64,000 nucleotides of DNA from Candidatus Hamiltonella defensa 5AT (Acyrthosiphon pisum) (GCF_000021705.1 NC_012751.1:744001-808000); one strand, 5' to 3'. Positions 26,476 through 38,215 are shown, counted from the first letter of the stretch. Notes: generated by a model from the letters alone, not told the origin. Translations and numbers: made by a program.

Positions 26476-27279
26476 CTAGTGAAGCCGATTTGCTAAAAGG
26501 CAATATTGTTCAACGGACACATTTTCTGCTCTAAGTTTTGGGCAAATTCCTGTTTCAGCCAATTCTTGGTCAGTAAATAGAGCGCCTAGACTATTATGCA
26601 GTGTTTTTCTCCTTTGATTAAAGGCTTGTCTTGTCACAAGGTTAAGCCGCTCTATATCTGTGACAGGATAAGGATGCGACAAAGATCGGTATGGAAGCAA
26701 TCGAATCATCGCTGAATATACTTTAGGTATGGGGGTAAAAGCATCAGGAGGCACCTCCAATATGGGGATCACCTTGCAATGATATTGCACCATGACACTT
26801 AAACGCCCGTAGGCTTTCGTGTTTGGGGCTGCCAACAAACGGTTAACGACCTCTCTTTGCAACATAAAGTGCATGTCATCAATGCGGTGAATATCTTTAA
26901 ATAGATGAAACAGTAATGGTGTAGAAATGTTATAAGGCAAATTACCCAATATCCGGAGGGGTTGCTTAAAAGTCGCTGATAATTCTGAAAAATTCACGGT
27001 CATGACGTCTTGTTGATACAAAATTAGCTTATCTTTTAATTGAGGATGCTGATTTAAGCGATCAGCCAAATGACGATCTAATTCAATGACCAGAATTTTA
27101 TCCATCTGATCGGCTAGAGGGAGTGTTAACGCCCCTAATCCTGGGCCAATTTCAATTAATGTTTGTTCAGGTGAAGGATGGATCGATGAAATAATTTGAT
27201 CAATAACAAATTCATCTGTTAAAAAATTTTGGCCAAAGCGTTTTTTTGCAAAATGCCCCTGATAAAGTTTACGGTTCAT
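26476..27279 (-). CDS. rsmA: 16S rRNA dimethyltransferase RsmA (KsgA)
   Basis: Dimethylates two adjacent adenines in the 3' terminal hairpin of 16S rRNA. The SAM-binding motif is [16 protein letters not shown]; the catalytic motif is NLPYNIS; the target-binding region includes [14 protein letters not shown] and [17 protein letters not shown]. The open frame reaches ATG 27291, but ATG 27279 gives [20 protein letters not shown], which fits the family; length is then 267 (E. coli 273). It overlaps the end of pdxA by 11 bases, indicating coupled translation. Confidence 0.95.
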
Positions 27280-28267
27280 CGCTTTTAACAATCATATCGA
27301 TGGCCAGGTTGACTGCGCTGGCGAAACTCCCTACTTTAGCCTTACCTGTGCCTGCTATATCCAACGCAGTACCATGATCTACAGATGTCCTAATAAAAGG
27401 CAACCCTAGCGTAACATTGACCGATTGGCCGAATCCTTGATATTTCAATACAGGTAATCCTTGATCGTGGTACATGGCTAAGATCACATCAGCGTGTTTT
27501 AAGTATTTTTCATGAAATATCGTATCTGCAGATAAAGGCCCAATGAGTGTCATCCCTTCTTGACGTAACAAATTGAGTGCAGGAATGATAACGTCAATTT
27601 CTTCTTTTCCTAGATGGCCGTTTTCACCAGCATGAGGGTTTAGTCCACAAACATAGATGTGGGGATGAGATATCCCAAATTTGGTTTTAAGGTCGTGATT
27701 GAGAATACGAATAACTTGTTTTAGGTGATCTTGAGTCACCGCACTCGATACCGCTGATAAAGGCAAATGAGTGGTCGCTAATGCCACTTTAAGTTTTTTG
27801 CTGGCTAACATCATCACGACCATTGAGCATTTGCATCGTTGCGCAAAAAATTCAGTATGACCTATAAAAGGAATGCCCGCTTCATTGATGACACTCTTTT
27901 GAATCGGCCCCGTGACCAGGGCGCTAAATTCACTGGCTAAACAACGATCACAAGCTTGCATCAGTGTGTCTATCACATAAGGCGCATTGTTGACATTCAG
28001 CATCCCCGCGATCACGGTGGTTTTTACTTTAACGGGTAAAACGCTCAATGTGGAGGGCAGACAGGGCTGACTGTCTTTTTTGGGGTGATACTGTTTCAAT
28101 GTCAGGGGTAAATTCATCTGTTTGGCTCGTGCCGATAATAAATCAGGATCAGCACAAACAACCAACTCAACAGGCCAATGCTGTTGTGCCAAAGCGATCA
28201 CTAAGTCGGGACCAATGCCAGCAGGTTCACCAGGCGTGATGAGAATAGGTTTATTGTCATTCATCAT
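27269..28267 (-). CDS. pdxA: 4-hydroxythreonine-4-phosphate dehydrogenase
   Basis: PdxA makes the amino-ketone that PdxJ condenses to pyridoxine phosphate in vitamin B6 synthesis. The start [20 protein letters not shown] at 28267 fits the family; the open frame extends 63 codons further upstream, inside surA, but that extension is unlike any PdxA. Metal-binding and active-site motifs are [41 protein letters not shown] and [13 protein letters not shown]. Length 332 (E. coli 329). The start lies within the 3' end of surA. The other B6 gene, pdxB, is also in this window at 32021. Confidence 0.95.
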
Positions 28268-29225
28268 CGTGTTCAAGAATTTTAACGTAAGCTGAAGCCC
28301 TCTGCTCTTGTATCCAAGTCTCGGCTTGTTCAGAAAACTTACGATTAAACAGGATTTTGTAAGCTTGGTTTTTGATATCTTCACTGTTTTCAAAAATAGT
28401 ATGCAGATCGTTAATGCGTAAAATATGAAAACCAACCCCCGAGCGAATAGGGCCAATAATATCGAACTTATGAATGACTTTTAATTTTTCAGAAAAAAGG
28501 GTGGGTAATTCTTGCACTTTTTTCCAACCCATCGTTCCCCCTTTAAAAGCTTGCGAGTCAGCCGAATAGGCGATCGCTAATTTCGCAAAATTTGCCCCTT
28601 TTTTGAGTTGAGAGACTAATTTATTGGCTTTTTTTTCGGCTTTATCTATCTCTTTCTGGGAAGGATTCTCTGTTAAAGGAATCAAAATTTGGCTGAGATT
28701 TAGCTCCATGTTTTGATTTTTTTCGTTTAAAATTAACTTTGACAAAGAATCCACTTCTTGTGGCAAGATATTGATTCGAGGTTGCACCGCGTTTTTAAGT
28801 ACTTCTGAAATTAATATTTGATTACGAATTTCATTACGATAAGTACCGTAATTAATATTTTCTGAGGCCAACTTGCTACGAATCTGATCAACAGTCAGAC
28901 GATTTTTTCTTGCGATATCAGCAATAATTTTATCCAAATCCTCATCAGGAATTTTTAAACCTATTTTGTTAGCTATTTGTAATTGAATGCTTTCTACTAT
29001 GAGCCGTTCAAGTATTTGATGTCTTAAAATCGCATCATCGGGCAAGGATTGATTTATATTATTCGCATTTATTTTGATGGCTTTTAGCCTATGATTGAGA
29101 TCGCTCAGAAGTATGACGGAATCGTTCACTATAGCAACGATTTTATTGATTTCTTTTGGTGCTGAAAAAACAGTGAAGTGGCTGCATAGAAGCCATACTA
29201 AAACATATATTCTCCAATTTTTCAT
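28257..29225 (-). CDS. surA: Periplasmic chaperone SurA, short form lacking the second parvulin domain
   Basis: SurA escorts outer-membrane proteins to the BAM complex. The signal peptide is [17 protein letters not shown], followed by the N-terminal chaperone domain ([17 protein letters not shown] to about residue 172) and one parvulin domain at 174-275 that aligns with E. coli P1 ([31 protein letters not shown]). The sequence then passes straight to the C-terminal helix ([20 protein letters not shown]). At 322 residues it is about 106 shorter than E. coli SurA (428), and the missing part is precisely P2, the domain that carries the prolyl isomerase activity in E. coli. The chaperone core (N plus C parts) is kept. 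surA-pdxA-rsmA order is ancestral. Confidence 0.92.
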   Translation of the reverse strand: MKNWRIYVLVWLLCSHFTVFSAPKEINKIVAIVNDSVILLSDLNHRLKAIKINANNINQSLPDDAILRHQILERLIVESIQLQIANKIGLKIPDEDLDKIIADIARKNRLTVDQIRSKLASENINYGTYRNEIRNQILISEVLKNAVQPRINILPQEVDSLSKLILNEKNQNMELNLSQILIPLTENPSQKEIDKAEKKANKLVSQLKKGANFAKLAIAYSADSQAFKGGTMGWKKVQELPTLFSEKLKVIHKFDIIGPIRSGVGFHILRINDLHTIFENSEDIKNQAYKILFNRKFSEQAETWIQEQRASAYVKILEHDDE

Positions 29226-29325
29226 ATTTTTACCTTATCTCATCAAGTAGATTATTGACTAAAGCTGCCGCGAACAGGTATGAGATCCAGTTTGTTAAGC
29301 TCTGTGTTTTTATCATTTTTTAAAA

Positions 29326-31668
29326 TTAAAAAGGTTTTTGGTAAGGTAAAGGAACCCATTGCAGTGCTTCTTGTGTACTGAAGCCGTCATTCTTATTTAA
29401 GCCACGTAATTGAATATTAATTGAAAATCTATTTTCATACTGACTGCCATTATTGTCGGCATTCCAACCGTTAATGCTATTTTCATAGCCAAGGTTAACA
29501 CTCCAACAGCAAGTGGTATATTGGATTGAAACCAATTCGCTGGCAGGTTGATGTGCTTTCATATCATAGTAGTAAGCGCCGACCAGAAACCAACGATTTT
29601 TTATGGGCAAGCTCACCGTAGTACCTACTTGTGAAATCCCTTTCTGGTAATTGGGCCTACTCACATTCGGCAATGAAGCCTGAATATATTCGGGGCTTGC
29701 ATAACGGTAATTTAATTGATAAATGCGATTATTGTCCTGATGATGATATTCCATAACGGCATCGCTTTGAACAATGCTGCCTAAACGGGTGTCATATTGC
29801 ATTCCCCCTCTTAAGCTAGTCTGATCCGTTATACGCCAAAAACTGTCACCAGCCCAAACTAAACTACCGATACGACTGCGATCAATTTGAGTATTGCCGC
29901 CAGAACGAGAAGGAGAAAAGTAATAAATTTGACCGATAGAAACGTTAAAGCGCTCTAACATATTATTATCATAAATGCGGGAAGTTAAACCGGTGGTCAC
30001 TTGATTGGCCGAAGCAATACGATCCAGGCCACTATAGGTACGATCACGAAATAAACCCTGATAATCATTTTGCATCAGAGTTGAATCATAAATATAAATA
30101 TTGTTTTGATTTTTATAAGGTTTATAAATATATTGTACTCGTGGTTCTAAAGTTTGTGTAAAACCAGCGAGTTCCTCCATTGAGCGATCGAATACCAATG
30201 TGCCGTCAGTCGTAAATTGTGGGATCACACGATTAACAGAATTTTCTAAATTGTACGAAGACTGCAAGTTTTTATCAGAAAACTGTTTAGGGATCGATTG
30301 CTTGTAATGAGTCGCCATTAACTTGGTTTCAATATTAAGATTCCCCCATCTGTTTGAGAGAGGCAAGTTCAACTGAGGTTCTACATGAAAGCGCTGAGTC
30401 TTTGGGTTATCAGCACTCACACTCGTAAATCTCGCTGCTTGCCCATAAATATGCATATCAAAAGGGCCGATATCGTTTTTATGATAATTTATTTCTAATT
30501 CCGGCTCAGCTCGGTATGCATTTCTATTTCCACCTTCGTTAAATACTTGAAATTTCTTTAATGACAACATTAAATTCCAATGATTTTGGAAATAACCTAC
30601 ATTAAAAATTTGAGCGGCATAACCATCTGTAGAAAAACCATAAGGAGATCTAAGATCAGAAAAATAATCATGATCGCTGATTCTGGTATAATTCACGCCA
30701 AATCGCCATACTTTATCCATGACTCCTGAATGATTCCAATAATACAACCAGCGGTGACTATTTTTATTTTTTTCTTTAGAAAGCTTATCATTAGGTAACC
30801 ATTCAAAAGCCATAGTACCTTGGCCCTGTGGAAACAAATATCTAAATTCATTTTGCCATTGAACCCCTCTTTTACTCAGATATTTTGTCGTGATCGTCGC
30901 ATCAAAATTAGGCGCAATATTCCAGTAATAAGGTAATGTAAATTCAAAATTATTTTTTTTGGAATATTCATTAGTAGGCACTAAAAAACCAGAATGTCGC
31001 TCTTTTCCCAAGTAAAATTGCATATAAGGAGCATAAAAAACAGGTATTTTCGAGATTTTAAAGCGGGCATTCCATATTTTTGTCACTTCTTTTTTTCTAT
31101 CAAAAACGATTTTTGAACCGATAATATTCCAGCTATTATCCTCAAGAGGACAAGAAGTAAAGGTCCCATTTTTCAAAATGGTATAACGGTTTTGATCACG
31201 TATTTGAATCAGGTCCGACTCACCACGACCTTGACGCCCAACCAACTGATAATTTCCTTCATCGATGTCTGCATCTTTGGTATCAATATTCGACCTGGCC
31301 TGAGTCCCTTCGAGTTTTATTTCAGGATCAAAGTACTGGACATCCCCAGTAGCCACCGTAGTACGAACAGGGTTATGGAGTGAATTTGGGCTCTGAGTTT
31401 TATTTAAGGTCATTTTATTGGCATTTAAAGTGCTATTACCTTGCTTAACAGTGACATTGCCTGAAAAAATAATAGTGCCAGGGTAATCAGCTGATGTCTG
31501 ATTTGATTGAATATAAATAGGGAGATCATGGTGATTATTTGCAACCAGGGGCTGGTTGTAACGAGGAATACTTAATGAACATTGTTTTGTGATATCAGAG
31601 ACGGCTTTTTCACTGTAAAAGAGGAATAAAATGATGGTGATTAAAAATGTTAATAAGCGATTATTCAT
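29326..31668 (-). CDS. lptD: LPS-assembly protein LptD
   Basis: LptD is the outer-membrane barrel that, with LptE, places LPS on the cell surface. A signal peptide ([20 protein letters not shown]) is followed by the periplasmic jellyroll ([39 protein letters not shown]) and the C-terminal barrel with OstA signature strands. The four cysteines that form the two disulphides are present ([22 protein letters not shown]). Length 780 (E. coli 784). surA follows after 100 bases, as in E. coli. Its integrity implies that LPS is still made. Confidence 0.96.
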   Translation of the reverse strand: MNNRLLTFLITIILFLFYSEKAVSDITKQCSLSIPRYNQPLVANNHHDLPIYIQSNQTSADYPGTIIFSGNVTVKQGNSTLNANKMTLNKTQSPNSLHNPVRTTVATGDVQYFDPEIKLEGTQARSNIDTKDADIDEGNYQLVGRQGRGESDLIQIRDQNRYTILKNGTFTSCPLEDNSWNIIGSKIVFDRKKEVTKIWNARFKISKIPVFYAPYMQFYLGKERHSGFLVPTNEYSKKNNFEFTLPYYWNIAPNFDATITTKYLSKRGVQWQNEFRYLFPQGQGTMAFEWLPNDKLSKEKNKNSHRWLYYWNHSGVMDKVWRFGVNYTRISDHDYFSDLRSPYGFSTDGYAAQIFNVGYFQNHWNLMLSLKKFQVFNEGGNRNAYRAEPELEINYHKNDIGPFDMHIYGQAARFTSVSADNPKTQRFHVEPQLNLPLSNRWGNLNIETKLMATHYKQSIPKQFSDKNLQSSYNLENSVNRVIPQFTTDGTLVFDRSMEELAGFTQTLEPRVQYIYKPYKNQNNIYIYDSTLMQNDYQGLFRDRTYSGLDRIASANQVTTGLTSRIYDNNMLERFNVSIGQIYYFSPSRSGGNTQIDRSRIGSLVWAGDSFWRITDQTSLRGGMQYDTRLGSIVQSDAVMEYHHQDNNRIYQLNYRYASPEYIQASLPNVSRPNYQKGISQVGTTVSLPIKNRWFLVGAYYYDMKAHQPASELVSIQYTTCCWSVNLGYENSINGWNADNNGSQYENRFSINIQLRGLNKNDGFSTQEALQWVPLPYQKPF

Positions 31669-32020
31669 GCCGTTTTGGTATTTGACTTAATTATTAAAAA
31701 TAAAAGGATATACAATAAAACGGCTCGAGGTTATATGATTCAATCCATTTCCGCCAGTGCTAACTCAAAAAATACAGCAAAGACTCCATTATTTTTTCTC
31801 TGTTTCATTAATCTGATCAACCCCAAAATATGATTTTCTAATAGTGACTAAAACACAATATAATGCGTTTAAAGAAATCTAAAAATTCTTGATGTGACAG
31901 AATTTTTGTTATTAAGGCCATTTTGTTTTAAAAGAATTTTTGTCTTTTATATGCCTATTCTCAAATGAGATATTCAACCCTTTTAAAGAACAGTTTTTTT
32001 ATTTAACCTTGACTTCTTAA
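31669..32020. other. Divergent gap between lptD and pdxB
   Basis: These 352 bases should hold the promoters of lptD (minus) and pdxB (plus). They contain no complete gene. A short frame from ATG 31735 reads MIQSISASANSKNTAKTPLF and stops after 32 codons; its first residues recall the start of Flk, the gene normally found upstream of pdxB, but the match is too short to assign. Confidence 0.35.
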
Positions 32021-33178
32021 ATGCCGACAGATAACAAATTCAAAATTATAGTAGATGAAAATATGCCATACGCTGAAACGTTATTTCAACGTATGGGCGA
32101 GGTGCAATTAATACGTGGGCGGGAGATTACAAGAGAAAGCTTACAGCAAACAGATGCATTAATGGTTCGTTCTGTCACCCCTGTTGGTTCTGAACTTTTA
32201 CAGGGAACCCCTATACAGTTTGTGGGGAGCGCGACAGCGGGTACTGATCATATCGATATTTCCTGGTTAAATCAGCAAAAAATACATTTTTCCTCTGCAG
32301 CGGGATGCAATGCGATTGCAGTTGTGGAATACGTTTTCTCTGCTCTATTCGTCATGTCAGAACGACAAGGTTTTTGCTTGCAGGATAAAACGGTCGGGAT
32401 CATCGGTGTAGGACATATTGGATCTCTACTTTATCAACGTTTAAACGCATTGGGTGTGCGTACGTTACTTTGTGATCCTCCAAGAGCAAGTCAAACCCCA
32501 GTGGATGATCCCGTGCTAAAATTTTGGCCGTTCGAAAAATTAGTGAATCAGGCAGATATTTTAACTTTTCATACTCCCCTCAATGAAACGGGTTTATATA
32601 AAACTCTGCATTTAGTAGATGATGATGTGTTAGCCGCTCTTCCTGAGAATAAAATTTTGATCAACACTTGTCGCGGTAAAGTGATTGATAATCGTGCTTT
32701 ACTGAAAGCTTTAGAAAGAAAGAAAAAGCTGAGGGCGGTATTGGATGTATGGGATCCGGAACCTGAAATTTGTCTGAAATTATTGGCTCTGGTAGACATC
32801 GGAACTCCTCATATAGCAGGTTACACCTTAGAAGGTAAAGCCAGAGGCACTTTTCAAATATTTTCTGCTTTTAGCCAATTTTTAAATCAACCTCAGACCA
32901 TTGATCTGAATGCTTTATTAGCATCAGCAGATTTTAATCTGATTCAATTGAATGCTGAGATGAATCCAGGCAGATTAAAGCAATTAATACACCTGGTGTA
33001 TGATGTGCGCCGTGATGATGCTTTGTTACGAAAAAAGGCAGGCATCAAAGGAGGATTCGATGATCTTCGTAAACATTATCAAGAACGTAGAGAATGGTCT
33101 TCTTTTTGTGTTGAATCTCATCATTTAGAAAGTCGATCACTTTTACAAAAATTGGGATTTAGTGTTTCATCTTTGTGA
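32021..33178 (+). CDS. pdxB: Erythronate-4-phosphate dehydrogenase
   Basis: Second step of the DXP-independent branch leading to 4-phosphohydroxy-threonine in vitamin B6 synthesis. The protein is a D-2-hydroxyacid dehydrogenase: N-terminal IVDENMPYAETLF, NAD-binding VGIIGVGHIGSLLYQRL, catalytic LINTCRGKVIDNRALL, DVWDPEPEI and the His in GTPHIAGYTLEGKARGT, then the PdxB-specific dimerisation domain (VYDVRRDDALLRKKAGI). Length 385 (E. coli 378), with a few extra residues before IIVDENMP. No strong ribosome binding site precedes ATG 32021, but no other start fits. Confidence 0.95.
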   Translation: MPTDNKFKIIVDENMPYAETLFQRMGEVQLIRGREITRESLQQTDALMVRSVTPVGSELLQGTPIQFVGSATAGTDHIDISWLNQQKIHFSSAAGCNAIAVVEYVFSALFVMSERQGFCLQDKTVGIIGVGHIGSLLYQRLNALGVRTLLCDPPRASQTPVDDPVLKFWPFEKLVNQADILTFHTPLNETGLYKTLHLVDDDVLAALPENKILINTCRGKVIDNRALLKALERKKKLRAVLDVWDPEPEICLKLLALVDIGTPHIAGYTLEGKARGTFQIFSAFSQFLNQPQTIDLNALLASADFNLIQLNAEMNPGRLKQLIHLVYDVRRDDALLRKKAGIKGGFDDLRKHYQERREWSSFCVESHHLESRSLLQKLGFSVSSL

Positions 33179-33259
33179 TTTTTTAATGGCTTTTATTTTT
33201 AATGGCTTTTCGATTAAGGAAAATCATTCATTTCTAATGATAGTTGGAGAGAACCAAAT

Positions 33260-34267
33260 ATGTCTGACGGTTGGAATGTTGCCCTCTTAGGTGCAACAGG
33301 TGCGGTAGGTCGAGCATTAATAGAAATGTTGCAAGAATGCGCGTTTCCAATTGGCCATTTATATCTTTTAGCTACGAAACAAAGTGCAGGTGAGGTGATT
33401 CGTTTTGCGGGAAAAAGTGTACCTGTACAAAATGCCGCTGAATTTGACTGGTCTAAAGCACAAATTGCCTTTTTTGTTGCAGGAAGAAAAGCCACCGCAT
33501 TTTATGCAGAAACAGCGAGTGATGCAGGGTGCAGGGTAATCGACAATAGCGGATTATTTTCGATGGATTCTCATGTTCCATTAATAGTACCCATGGTCAA
33601 TCCACAAGTGTTGTCACAGATCCCATACCATAATATCGTTGCGGTAGCAGACAGTTTAACCAGTCAATTACTGGTTGCGATTAAACCCTTGATAGAGCAA
33701 ATGGGGTTATCACGTCTTAATGTGACTAATATGATCTCGGTTTCTGCTTACGGTAAAGCGGCCGTAGACGATTTAGCAGGCCAAACAGCCAAGTTACTCA
33801 ATGGGGTGTCTCCAGAAAAAAGCGTTTTTAAAAAACAGTTAGCTTTTAATTTATTGCCGCTCGTCAATGATGAAGAAGAAAGTGTTTATGAAGAACGTCA
33901 TCTCGTCAATCAGATCCGAAAAATACTTCAAGATCCCCATCTACCTATTTCAGTCAGCTGTATACAGGCACCCGTGTTTTATGGGCATGCTCAGATAGTT
34001 CATTTTGAAGCATTACAACCTATTTCTTTTAATCAAGTACGTAGTGAACTGGAAAATATTCAAAATATTCAATTATTTTCAGAATATGATTATCCTACCC
34101 AGGTAAGTGATCTAGAAAACAATGCTGTCAACATAGGATGTATCCGAAATGATTACGGTATGCCAGAAATAGTACAATTTTGGTCGGTTGCGGATAATAT
34201 CCGCTTCACAGGAGCCCATATGCTCATCAAAACGGCCGAACTCTTAATTAGGGAACGATTGCATTAG
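33260..34267 (+). CDS. usg: Usg, aspartate-semialdehyde dehydrogenase-like protein without the catalytic Cys
   Basis: Usg is a homologue of Asd of unknown function, found between pdxB and truA in enterobacteria. The Rossmann start [19 protein letters not shown] and the dimerisation domain ([31 protein letters not shown]) are clear. Where Asd has its nucleophile (a GNC motif), this protein reads [14 protein letters not shown], so the cysteine is missing as in E. coli Usg; it is not expected to be an active dehydrogenase. Length 335 (E. coli 337). GAGAG precedes the ATG. truA starts in its stop codon. Confidence 0.9.
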   Translation: MSDGWNVALLGATGAVGRALIEMLQECAFPIGHLYLLATKQSAGEVIRFAGKSVPVQNAAEFDWSKAQIAFFVAGRKATAFYAETASDAGCRVIDNSGLFSMDSHVPLIVPMVNPQVLSQIPYHNIVAVADSLTSQLLVAIKPLIEQMGLSRLNVTNMISVSAYGKAAVDDLAGQTAKLLNGVSPEKSVFKKQLAFNLLPLVNDEEESVYEERHLVNQIRKILQDPHLPISVSCIQAPVFYGHAQIVHFEALQPISFNQVRSELENIQNIQLFSEYDYPTQVSDLENNAVNIGCIRNDYGMPEIVQFWSVADNIRFTGAHMLIKTAELLIRERLH

Positions 34268-35100
34268 TGACAGAATTCTACTTACCCCCTTTATCGTCTG
34301 ACCTAAAGCACAAAATTGCACTGGGGATTGAATACAACGGTTACCGTTATTACGGATGGCAACGTCAAGAACATGTGCCAAGCATACAAAGCTGTTTGGA
34401 GCACGCATTGTCTAAAATAGCGAATGAATCCATCACGGTGTGTTGTGCTGGGCGTACTGATGCAGGCGTTCATGCGACTGCTCAAGTTGTTCATTTCTTA
34501 ACCAAAGCGGTCCGAAAAGAAGTCAGTTGGATCATGGGTGTCAACACTTATTTACCCCCCGATATTACAGTTCGTTGGGCAAAAAAAGTGGAAAAAGATT
34601 TTCATGCCCGCTTTAGCGCAACAGCCCGCCGTTATCGTTATCTTATTTTTAATGATCGTCATCGGCCTGCTCTTTTTTCAGAGGGACTCGCACATTACAG
34701 TATGCCACTCGATGAAAAAAAGATGGAACGTGCAGCACAATGCGTACTCGGAGAAAATGATTTTAGTTCATTTCGAGCCGCTCAATGTCAATCAAAAACG
34801 CCTTGGCGTTATGTGCATCATCTCAAGGTGAGCCGTTTTGGGATGCACTACATTATGGTGGATATCAAAGCGAATGCTTTTTTACATCATATGGTCCGAA
34901 ATATTGTAGGAAGCTTGATAGAAGTAGGGATTGGTCGTCAAAATGAACATTGGATTGCTCAATTATTAGCTTTAAAAGATCGGACTCAAGCGGCGGTGAC
35001 CGCAAAAGCCTCCGGTCTATATCTGGTTTCAGTTGATTACCCTGCGCATTTTTCTTTGCCTTATCTCCCTTTGGGGCCCTTCTTTTTACATAGAGAATAA
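34267..35100 (+). CDS. truA: tRNA pseudouridine(38-40) synthase
   Basis: TruA isomerises uridines 38-40 in the anticodon stem. The catalytic Asp is in [15 protein letters not shown]; other motifs are [26 protein letters not shown] and [19 protein letters not shown] at 34267 is used, overlapping the usg TAG by one base (TAGTG), which implies translational coupling. Length 277 (E. coli 270), a little longer at the N-terminus. Confidence 0.95.
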   Translation: MTEFYLPPLSSDLKHKIALGIEYNGYRYYGWQRQEHVPSIQSCLEHALSKIANESITVCCAGRTDAGVHATAQVVHFLTKAVRKEVSWIMGVNTYLPPDITVRWAKKVEKDFHARFSATARRYRYLIFNDRHRPALFSEGLAHYSMPLDEKKMERAAQCVLGENDFSSFRAAQCQSKTPWRYVHHLKVSRFGMHYIMVDIKANAFLHHMVRNIVGSLIEVGIGRQNEHWIAQLLALKDRTQAAVTAKASGLYLVSVDYPAHFSLPYLPLGPFFLHRE

Positions 35101-35160
35101 AAGGTATCCACAGTGACTTGAGGTCTTTTAATTAACCCATTTTTATTCATCTGAGTTTTT

Positions 35161-35829
35161 ATGGAATTTATCCATTTTTTCATTGATTTTATACTGAATA
35201 TTGACATTCATTTAACGGAACTCGTGGCACAATACGGTCTATGGGTTTACGGAATACTGTTTTTTATTTTATTTTGTGAAACAGGTTTGGTGATAACCCC
35301 TTTCTTGCCAGGCGATTCACTGCTTTTTATCTCGGGATCATTAGCATCACTGTCTTCAAATGAGTTAAATGTTCACTTGATGGTGTGTCTGATGATCATC
35401 GCGGCTGTTATCGGTGACACATTGAATTACTACATAGGCTATCTCTTTGGAGAAAGGCTTTTTCGTGATCCAAATTCAAAAATTTTTAAACGAGCGTATC
35501 TCGACCTCGCTGATCAATTTTATAAGAAGCATGGAGGTAAGGCGGTTATTTTGGCCCGTTTTATTCCGATCGTCCGGACTTTTATTCCGTTTATTGCAGG
35601 TATAGGGAAGATGTCTTATCCCAATTTTACTTTCTATAACATCTTAGGCGCTTTTTTGTGGGTTTTGTCTTTCACTTACGCAGGATATTTTTTTGGCTCT
35701 TTGCCTATGGTACAAAATCATTTGAAATTATTGATCGTGCTCATTATCGTACTGTCGATTCTTCCGAGCCTTTTTGGAATATGGCGTCATTGGCGTACTT
35801 CAACATTAAAAAATGAAGGTAAGCGCTGA
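35161..35829 (+). CDS. dedA: DedA-family inner-membrane protein
   Basis: DedA-family proteins are small polytopic membrane proteins linked to envelope integrity and, in recent work, to lipid-carrier flipping. The 222 residues (E. coli DedA 219) show the family motifs [51 protein letters not shown] with the basic FxxR/RFxPxxR element, and [17 protein letters not shown]. Five or so hydrophobic segments are apparent. It stands between truA and accD, as in E. coli. Confidence 0.93.
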   Translation: MEFIHFFIDFILNIDIHLTELVAQYGLWVYGILFFILFCETGLVITPFLPGDSLLFISGSLASLSSNELNVHLMVCLMIIAAVIGDTLNYYIGYLFGERLFRDPNSKIFKRAYLDLADQFYKKHGGKAVILARFIPIVRTFIPFIAGIGKMSYPNFTFYNILGAFLWVLSFTYAGYFFGSLPMVQNHLKLLIVLIIVLSILPSLFGIWRHWRTSTLKNEGKR

Positions 35830-35874
35830 ACATTTTTCTATTTTTGTAAAAAAATCAATTACCTAAGGTGAATA

Positions 35875-36777
35875 ATGAGCTGGATTGAGCGAATTTATAA
35901 TAAAAGTCATATTATCCGCACTCGGAAAGCCAATATCCCAGAGGGCGTTTGGACGAAATGTGAAAAATGCGAGCAAATATTATATAGCGCAGAATTAGAG
36001 CAGAATTTAAGGGTTTGTCCCAAATGTCACCACCATATGAGGATATCGGCTCGAGCGCGGTTACATGCCTTCTTGGATGAAGGTTTTAGAATCGACTTGG
36101 CGGAAGAATTAGCACCCAAAGATCTGTTGAAATTTAAAGATACAAAAAAATATAAAGACCGCCTTTCTGGAGCACAAAAAGACACTGGTGAAAAAGATGC
36201 GCTGATAGTCATCAAAGGGACGTTGTTTGGTATGCCTCTTGTGAGCGCTGCATTTGAATTTTCTTTTATGGCGGGTTCTATGGGATCGGTCGTGGGTGCC
36301 CGTTTTGTTCGTGCCGTCGAACAAGCTTTGCAAGACAGCTGCCCCTTCGTTTGCTTTTCTTCAAGTGGGGGAGCCAGGATGCAAGAAGCGCTGACTTCCT
36401 TGATGCAAATGGCAAAAACAAGCGCGGCCCTTGCTAAAATGCAGGAATCGGGATTGCCTTATATTTCGGTTCTGACCAATCCCACTTTTGGCGGTGTTTC
36501 TGCTAGTTTGGGGATGCTCGGCGATATTAATATTGCCGAACCTAAAGCGTTAATTGGTTTTGCAGGCCCTAGAATCATTGAACAAACTGTCAGAGAAAAA
36601 TTACCCTCAAGCTTTCAAAGCAGCGAATTTTTAATCCAAAAAGGCGCCATAGACATGATTGTTAGCCGTCTCGATATGCGACACAAGTTAGCCAGTCTTT
36701 TATCTAAACTGACTCATCAACCTGAACCTTCGATGATGCCATACAAATTGCAAAACATGAGAGAAGACAGTCACTGA
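35875..36777 (+). CDS. accD: Acetyl-CoA carboxylase carboxyltransferase subunit beta
   Basis: AccD with AccA transfers the carboxyl group from biotin to acetyl-CoA to give malonyl-CoA. The N-terminal zinc ribbon has four cysteines (CEKCEQ ... CPKCHHH). The crotonase-fold body includes [56 protein letters not shown] and [16 protein letters not shown]. Length 300 (E. coli 304). GTGAATA, not a strong site, precedes ATG 35875. The accA partner is not in this window. Confidence 0.96.
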   Translation: MSWIERIYNKSHIIRTRKANIPEGVWTKCEKCEQILYSAELEQNLRVCPKCHHHMRISARARLHAFLDEGFRIDLAEELAPKDLLKFKDTKKYKDRLSGAQKDTGEKDALIVIKGTLFGMPLVSAAFEFSFMAGSMGSVVGARFVRAVEQALQDSCPFVCFSSSGGARMQEALTSLMQMAKTSAALAKMQESGLPYISVLTNPTFGGVSASLGMLGDINIAEPKALIGFAGPRIIEQTVREKLPSSFQSSEFLIQKGAIDMIVSRLDMRHKLASLLSKLTHQPEPSMMPYKLQNMREDSH

Positions 36778-36928
36778 AAATACATGGAGGAGGATACCTA
36801 AAAATCGCTCGTGATGCTCATCACTTAGCTATCGCTAGAAAAACAAAAAAGGTGATCAAAACGGATAATGTAGGCGCCACCACTCTCAGTAGATTTTGCA
36901 AAGGTCTATTTTTTAAAACAGGTCTGTT
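36778..36928 (+). other. Gap between accD and folC with an open, start-less frame
   Basis: One frame stays open through most of this gap without a start codon (it includes YLKIARDAHHLAIARKTKK and VIKTDNVGATTLSRF) and ends at a TGA overlapping the folC start. It is not recognised. It may be a worn piece of an old gene or chance. Confidence 0.25.
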
Positions 36929-38215
36929 ATGAATGACTCTTTTATCCCTCACGCGGATGCTTCTTTAGCTCAATGGCTTGATTACGTCGCAAATTTGCAT
37001 TTTAAAGACATTGATCTCGGTCTGGAAAGAGTCAAAAAAGTCGCTGAAAAGCTAGATGTACTCTCTCCGGCTAAGTGGGTTATCACTGTGGGAGGGACGA
37101 ACGGAAAGGGGACCACTTGTCGTGTTTTGGAGAGGATTTTAATCGAAGACGGTTACAAAGTGGGGGTGTATAGTTCTCCGCATCTTATTTGCTATAGAGA
37201 ACGAGTCCGTATTCAAGAAAAAATGCTTCCTGAAAAGTGCTTTACTGATGCCTTTGATCAGGTTGAAAAAGCGCGTGGTCAGATCTCGTTGACTTATTTT
37301 GAATTTGGAACCTTGGTGGCCTTACTTCTTTTTAAATCACATCAACTGGGCGTGGTTGTTCTGGAAGTAGGTTTAGGTGGGCGGCTTGATGCCACTAATA
37401 TTGTGGATTCAGATGTGGCGGCTATTACTAATATCGATTTTGATCATATCAAATTTTTAGGTAAAGATCGTCACAGTATTGGTCGAGAAAAAGCAGGCAT
37501 TTTTCGGACGAATAAACCAGCCGTGGTCGCGGACCCTGACATCCCAGATTCTGTCATTCGTGTAGCGAAAGAAAAAGCGGCTCATCTTCGCCCCATTGAT
37601 CAGTCTTGGACATTTCGCCCTCAGGGAAATCAATGGATTTGGGAAAGTAAAGAACGCATGTTAATTGATCTGCCCCTGCCTAATGTCCCGTTAATCAATG
37701 CGGCCTGCGCATTAGCGGTATTACATTATTTCCCTAAGATAATCAGTAAAGAAGCGATTAAACGGGGCTTGAAAGGGGCTTCTCTTTCGGGACGTTTCCA
37801 AATGATCGATCAAAAGCCTTTAGTGATCCTCGATGTGGCGCATAATCCTCATGCGGCTCGTTATCTGCTCAATCATCTGACTCAATTTTTGAAAAACGCA
37901 GCCAAACCCGGTGCTAAACTGCATGCCGTGGTCGGAATGCGCAAGGACAAAGATATTAAAGGGACATTAGACATTTTATCTGAACGGGTTGACCATTGGT
38001 ATTGCGCCAAATTAAGCGAACCTCGTGGGGCACCTGCTCAAATTTTGGCGAGTTTTTTGCAGAAATCGGCATTTTTATCTCCTGATGTAAAAAGTGCTTG
38101 GAATCAGGCGATGCAAGCGGCTAATCCAGAAGATATTTTGTTGGTTTTTGGTTCTTTTCATACCATTGCTCCTGTGATGTCAGCATTAAATCTCCGGAGT
38201 ACCGGTGATCAGTAA
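36929..38215 (+). CDS. folC: Bifunctional folylpolyglutamate synthase / dihydrofolate synthase
   Basis: FolC adds glutamate to dihydropteroate and then to folates. It belongs to the Mur ligase family: P-loop VTVGGTNGKGTTCRVLE, YSSPHLICYRERVRI, EVGLGGRLDATNIVD, ITNIDFDHIKFLG, carbamylated-Lys region REKAGIF, and the C-terminal domain from GRFQMIDQKPLVILDVAHNP. Length 428 (E. coli 422). The last 11 bases overlap dedD. Retention suggests the bacterium still makes folate. Confidence 0.96.
   Translation: MNDSFIPHADASLAQWLDYVANLHFKDIDLGLERVKKVAEKLDVLSPAKWVITVGGTNGKGTTCRVLERILIEDGYKVGVYSSPHLICYRERVRIQEKMLPEKCFTDAFDQVEKARGQISLTYFEFGTLVALLLFKSHQLGVVVLEVGLGGRLDATNIVDSDVAAITNIDFDHIKFLGKDRHSIGREKAGIFRTNKPAVVADPDIPDSVIRVAKEKAAHLRPIDQSWTFRPQGNQWIWESKERMLIDLPLPNVPLINAACALAVLHYFPKIISKEAIKRGLKGASLSGRFQMIDQKPLVILDVAHNPHAARYLLNHLTQFLKNAAKPGAKLHAVVGMRKDKDIKGTLDILSERVDHWYCAKLSEPRGAPAQILASFLQKSAFLSPDVKSAWNQAMQAANPEDILLVFGSFHTIAPVMSALNLRSTGDQ

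Noticed and set aside
28268..28456. Longer pdxA with an N-terminal hydrophobic stretch
   Set aside because: The extra 63 codons lie inside surA on the same strand and do not match any PdxA; the apparent signal sequence is a shadow.
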